Assembly: GCA_023150945.1 (NCBI GenBank)
Contig: JAKLJX010000007.1
Location: forward strand, 1-64,000
Source: a bacterium
GTDB lineage: Bacteria; Zhuqueibacterota; Zhuqueibacteria; Zhuqueibacterales; Zhuqueibacteraceae
Direction: 5' to 3'
DNA: 64,000 nt
The notes below the pieces were generated by a model. That model was not told the origin of the DNA, ran no database searches, and worked only from the letters and a program-made list of their open reading frames with translations. This document shows positions 63,348 to 64,000 of this stretch, piece after piece. A program made the translations under genes and the position numbers. Each line of letters opens with the position of its first letter. Position 1 is the first letter of the stretch.

Positions 63348-64000
63348 TTGAACCCCTCACACGATGCCCCCGCACGCACTTCTTCTGCTGCCCCGCCGCA
63401 ACTCTCCCGGCGGCTCGGTTTGTTCGACGCCACCATGCTGGTCATGGGCGGCATCATCGGCTCGGGCATTTTCATGAATCCCTACGTCGTCGCGCAGCAG
63501 GTGCACACGCCGTTTCTCATCTTGGGCGCGTGGCTGTTCGGCGGCGTCATTGCCTTGCTCGGCGCCTTCATCTACGCCGAGCTGGCTGCGCGCCTGCCCC
63601 AGGTGGGCGGGCAATATGCCTATCTGCGCGAAGCCTATCACCCGCTGGTGGCGTTTCTTTACGGCTGGTGCCTGTTGCTGGTGGTGCAAACCGGCGGCAT
63701 GGCCGCGGTGGCCGTCACCTTTGGCCGCTATTTTCTCGAGCTCACCGGTTTGGCGCTCGCGGATTGGCTGGTCGCGGCCGCGGCGCTGGCGGTGCTGACG
63801 CTGGTCAACTGCCTGGGCGTGCGGCCAGGCAGCACGGTGCAGAGCATGCTGATGCTGCTGAAAATCGCTGCGATCGTCGGCTTGGTGGTGTGCGGCTTCT
63901 GGCTGGCAGGCGAATCCCACCTCACCTGGCAGCCCCTGCTGGACCGCCCGCCGGGCCTGCCGTTGCTGTCGGCAATGGCGGCCGCCATCATTCCGGTGTT
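63348..64000 (+). CDS. APC-family amino-acid permease, N-terminal part (cut by window end)
   Basis: A TTG at 63348 with AAGGAAG just upstream opens a frame that runs to the window end without a stop. The protein reads LGLFDATMLVMGGIIGSGIF, then AELAARLPQVGGQYAYLREA and NCLGVRPGSTVQSMLMLLK. These are the first helices and consensus loops of LAT/cationic amino-acid transporters. No ATG precedes the conserved start, which explains the TTG. The last helices lie outside the window. Confidence 0.9.
   Translation, partial: MNPSHDAPARTSSAAPPQLSRRLGLFDATMLVMGGIIGSGIFMNPYVVAQQVHTPFLILGAWLFGGVIALLGAFIYAELAARLPQVGGQYAYLREAYHPLVAFLYGWCLLLVVQTGGMAAVAVTFGRYFLELTGLALADWLVAAAALAVLTLVNCLGVRPGSTVQSMLMLLKIAAIVGLVVCGFWLAGESHLTWQPLLDRPPGLPLLSAMAAAIIPV

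Overview
The window is about 64 kb of GC-rich bacterial chromosome, densely packed with housekeeping genes and a few accessory blocks. Gram-negative envelope genes (RND efflux trio, beta-barrel protein, lipobox lipoproteins, EnvC-like factor), a lipoprotein N-terminus of a type common in Bacteroidota relatives, and sigma70-like promoters of the form TTGACT-17-TATATT (not the Bacteroidota TTTG/TAnnTTTG type) suggest an FCB-superphylum lineage outside Bacteroidota proper, for example KSB1/Calditrichota-like. That placement is inference. No rRNA, tRNA or CRISPR array was seen.

Layout. 1-4.4 kb: the edge of a tyrosine recombinase, pdxH, a small membrane protein, and aguB-aguA (agmatine to putrescine). 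4.5-13.2 kb: a heavy-metal island. A CzcA/CusA-type RND pump diverges from an ArsR-type regulator, a MerT-MerP fusion and a CopZ-like Cys-rich protein. Facing these is a minus-strand operon for a small Cys-rich protein, the TolC-type and adaptor subunits, a YnfA protein and an isoprenylcysteine-methyltransferase-like protein. No merA is present. 13.6-17.1 kb: an S9 peptidase and a radical SAM protein. 17.4-24.8 kb: a redox module with a ferredoxin/FAD/NAD(P) oxidoreductase and a b-type-cytochrome-like membrane protein on one strand. Divergent from them are two giant multiheme c-type cytochromes (20 and 19 CxxCH motifs) and an outer-membrane barrel candidate. This looks like an electron conduit from the cytoplasm to the outer membrane.

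25.1-31.0 kb: a minus-strand operon (cNMP-binding protein, AI-2E-type permease, Ig-like lipoprotein, STAS protein, GNAT acetyltransferase, orphan ECF-type ATPase). 31.1-49.6 kb: a long plus-strand run, envC-like, holB, PSP1, metG, then a DNA-metabolism cassette (62-aa protein, Rad50/SbcC-like ATPase, RecQ-phosphoribosyltransferase fusion, DprA), then tatD, rsmA, recO, grpB-like, glyQS and an ABC exporter. The cassette sits inside the otherwise familiar holB-yaaT-metG-tatD-rsmA order. 49.7-55.3 kb: an M48 protease, an AAA/TOPRIM (OLD- or PARIS-like) protein, a cupin and an M1-like peptidase.

55.3-56.0 kb: an intergenic graveyard with a LuxR-type HTH remnant between two copies of an ~87-bp repeat. 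56.0-61.2 kb: minus-strand larC, fabH, PAP2, mogA/moaB and ptsN. 61.7-64 kb: a membrane metallophosphoesterase, a cluster of GC-rich palindromes, and a TTG-initiated amino-acid permease cut by the window end. Four copies of a ~70-bp palindromic element lie in gene-free gaps.
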